64,000 bases of DNA from Odiellus spinosus (lineage: Eukaryota; Arthropoda; Arachnida; Opiliones; Phalangiidae): assembly GCA_963920705.1 (NCBI GenBank), contig OY987240.1:1928501-1992500 (forward strand). Reading direction: 5' to 3'. Below are positions 62,460 to 64,000 of this stretch, one piece after another. The stretch's first letter is position 1; each line of letters starts with the position of its first letter. The translations under genes and the position numbers were made by a program. The notes beneath the pieces were generated by a model. That model was not told where the DNA came from. It ran no database searches and saw only the letters and a list, made by a program, of their open reading frames with translations.

Positions 62460-64000
62460 GCCTTGCCAAAATAATTAATTCATTTGGAACTATAACTGAG
62501 CTGGCGACTTATCGTTAAAGGCTATTGTTGAATCGTGGCTAAATTCTTAAAGAGAACCATCTAAGCTACAAAATCAGCCTTGTGCAAATTCTAAGCACTA
62601 TCAAAAAGACCGAAAAAAATTGATTTAAAGGGAAACTAAAGAGCCTAGCTCTCCTTGCCAAAATAATTAATTAATTTATTTGGAACTATAACTGAGCTGG
62701 CGACTTATCGTTAAAGGCTAGGGTTTAATGGTGGCTAAATTCTTAAAGAGAACCATCTAAGCTACAAAATCAGCATTGTGCAAATTCTAAGCACCATCAA
62801 AAAGACCGAAAAAAATTGATTTAAAGGGTAACTAAAGAGCCTAGCGTGCCTTGACAAAAAAATTAATTTATTCTGTTGGATTAAAACTGAGCTGGCGACT
62901 TATCTTTAAAGGCTAGGGTTGAATCGTGGCTAAATTCTTAAAGAGAACCATCTAAGCTACAAAATCAGCCTTAAGCAAATTCTAAGCACCATCAAAAAGA
63001 CCGAAAAAATTGAGTTAAAGGGTTACTAAAGAGCCTAGCGCGCCTTGCCAAAATAATTAATTCATTTGGAACTATAACTGAGCTGGCGACTTATCGTTAA
63101 AGGCTATTGTTGAATCGTGGATAAATGCTTAAGGAGAACCATCTAAGATACAAAATCAGCCTTGTGCAAATTTTAAGCATCATCAAAAAGAGCGAAAAAA
63201 ATTGATTTAAAGGGAAACTAAAGAGGCTAGCGCGCCTTGCCAAAATAATTAATTAATTCATTTGGAACTATAACTGAGCTGGCGACTTATCGTTAAAGTC
63301 TTTAGTTGAATCGTGGCTAAGTCCTTAATGAGAACCATCTAAGCTCCATAATCAGCCTTGTGCAAATTCTAAGCTCCATCAAAAAGGCGAAAAAATTTAT
63401 TTAAAGGGTAACTAAAGAGCCTAGCGCGCCTTGTCAAAATAATTAATTTATTTATTTATTTGGAACTATAACTGAGCTGGCGACTTATCGTTAAAGGCTA
63501 TTGTTGAATCGTGGATAAATGCTTAAGGAGAACCATCTAAGATACAAAATCAGCCTTGTGCAAATTTTAAACATCATCAAAAAGAGCGAAAAAAAATGAT
63601 TTAAAGGGAAACTAAAGAGCCTAGCGCGCCTTGCCAAAATAATTAATTAATTCATTTGGAACTATAACTGAGCTGGCGACTTATCGTTAAGGCCTTAGTT
63701 GAATCGTGGCTAAATTCTTAATGAGAACCATCTAAGCTACAAAATCAGCCTTGTGAAAATTCAAAGCCCCATCAAAAAGGCGAAAAAATTGATTTAAAGG
63801 GTAACTAAAGAGCCTAGCGCGCCTTGGCAAAATAATTAATTTATTTATTTATTTGGAACTCTAACTGAGCTGGCGACTTATGTTAAAGGCTATTGTTGAA
63901 TCGTGGATAAATGCTTAAGGAGAACCATCTAAGCTACAAAATCAGCCTAGTGCAAATTTTAAGCATCATCAAAAAGAGCGAAAAAAATTGATTTAAAGGG
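62460..64000 (+). repeat. Copy of 58367-59907 (offset 4093), cut by the window end
   Basis: D head 62871 against 58778, AAGTCCTTAATG 63319 against 59226, and GCCTAGTGC 63945 against 59852 all keep the 4093-bp offset. The match continues to the last base, so the full length of the copy lies outside the window. Confidence 0.82.

Larger units (their letters stand above)
3851..64000 (+). repeat. Satellite B: about 195-bp tandem repeat array, about 310 copies
   Basis: Monomers begin TTCATTTGGAACTATAACTG at 3851, 4045, 4239, 4435 and continue head-to-tail to the window edge with no inversion or insertion seen. Typical length is 194-196 bp, with shorter ones near 181-190 from small deletions. Order of blocks: CTGAGCTGGCGACTTATCGT, TAAAGGCTATTGTTGAATCG, GATAAATGCTTAAGGAGAAC or GCTAAATTCTTAAAGAGAAC, CAAAATCAGCCTTGTGCAAA, CATCAAAAAG, a 5-9 base A-run, TTGATTTAAAGGGAAACTAA, GAGCCTAGCGCGCCTTGCC, and an AATAATTAATTAA linker. 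One monomer counted has about 35% G+C. Array length divided by mean period gives about 310 copies. Length near a nucleosome repeat is common among centromeric and pericentromeric satellites, but centromere function is not shown by sequence. The array continues beyond the window. Confidence 0.97.

Noticed and set aside
3851-64000. Telomere-like TAGGGTT in GGCTAGGGTTGAATC monomers
   Set aside because: The word occurs once per monomer at most and is never in tandem, so it is not a telomeric repeat.
3851-64000. CENP-B box
   Set aside because: No match to the TTCG(N4)A(N2)CGGG pattern was seen on either strand of the satellite A or satellite B consensus.

Overview
This window is non-coding tandem-repeat DNA of a eukaryote, the kind found in centromeric, pericentromeric or other heterochromatic blocks. 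No gene, RNA gene or credible open reading frame was found on either strand. Both satellite families are AT-rich (about 65-69% A+T, counted on one monomer of each). Nothing in the sequence identifies the species: the satellites do not match any family I can name with confidence, and an animal or a plant is equally possible.

Layout. (1) Positions 1-2351 hold satellite A, a 100-bp monomer in about 23.5 head-to-tail copies, with a 4-monomer higher-order repeat in its middle. (2) Positions 2352-2418 are a short unique spacer with a small hairpin and a stray 17-bp piece of the neighbouring element. (3) Positions 2419-3850 form a foldback structure: two 300-bp inverted arms differing at one position in 300, around an 832-bp interior that has its own direct repeats and stem-loops. 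It looks like a non-autonomous foldback/MITE-like DNA transposon, but no transposase is present. (4) Positions 3851-64000 hold satellite B, a monomer of about 195 bp in roughly 310 head-to-tail copies, all in one orientation, with no interruption up to the window edge. The first satellite B monomer starts on the base after the right arm ends.

Satellite B has several subfamilies, told apart by linked diagnostic bases. The most distinct (called D here) has a replaced monomer head and occurs 27 times. Layered over the monomers are multi-monomer duplications, in tandem or displaced, with offsets of 381, 774, 780, 1169-1170, about 1550, 1757, 2901, 2938, 3120, 4093, 8584, 10721 and 11294 bp. Copies are near-identical, which fits recent unequal exchange, conversion or segmental amplification.

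The features most worth following up are the foldback element at the exact border of two unrelated-looking satellites, the small sequence blocks (TTTAAAGGG and ATCAAAAA) shared by satellite A, satellite B and the element, the invariant core of satellite B, and the nested macro-duplications in its right half. Boundaries of the larger duplications were read by eye and are good to roughly 10-50 bp.
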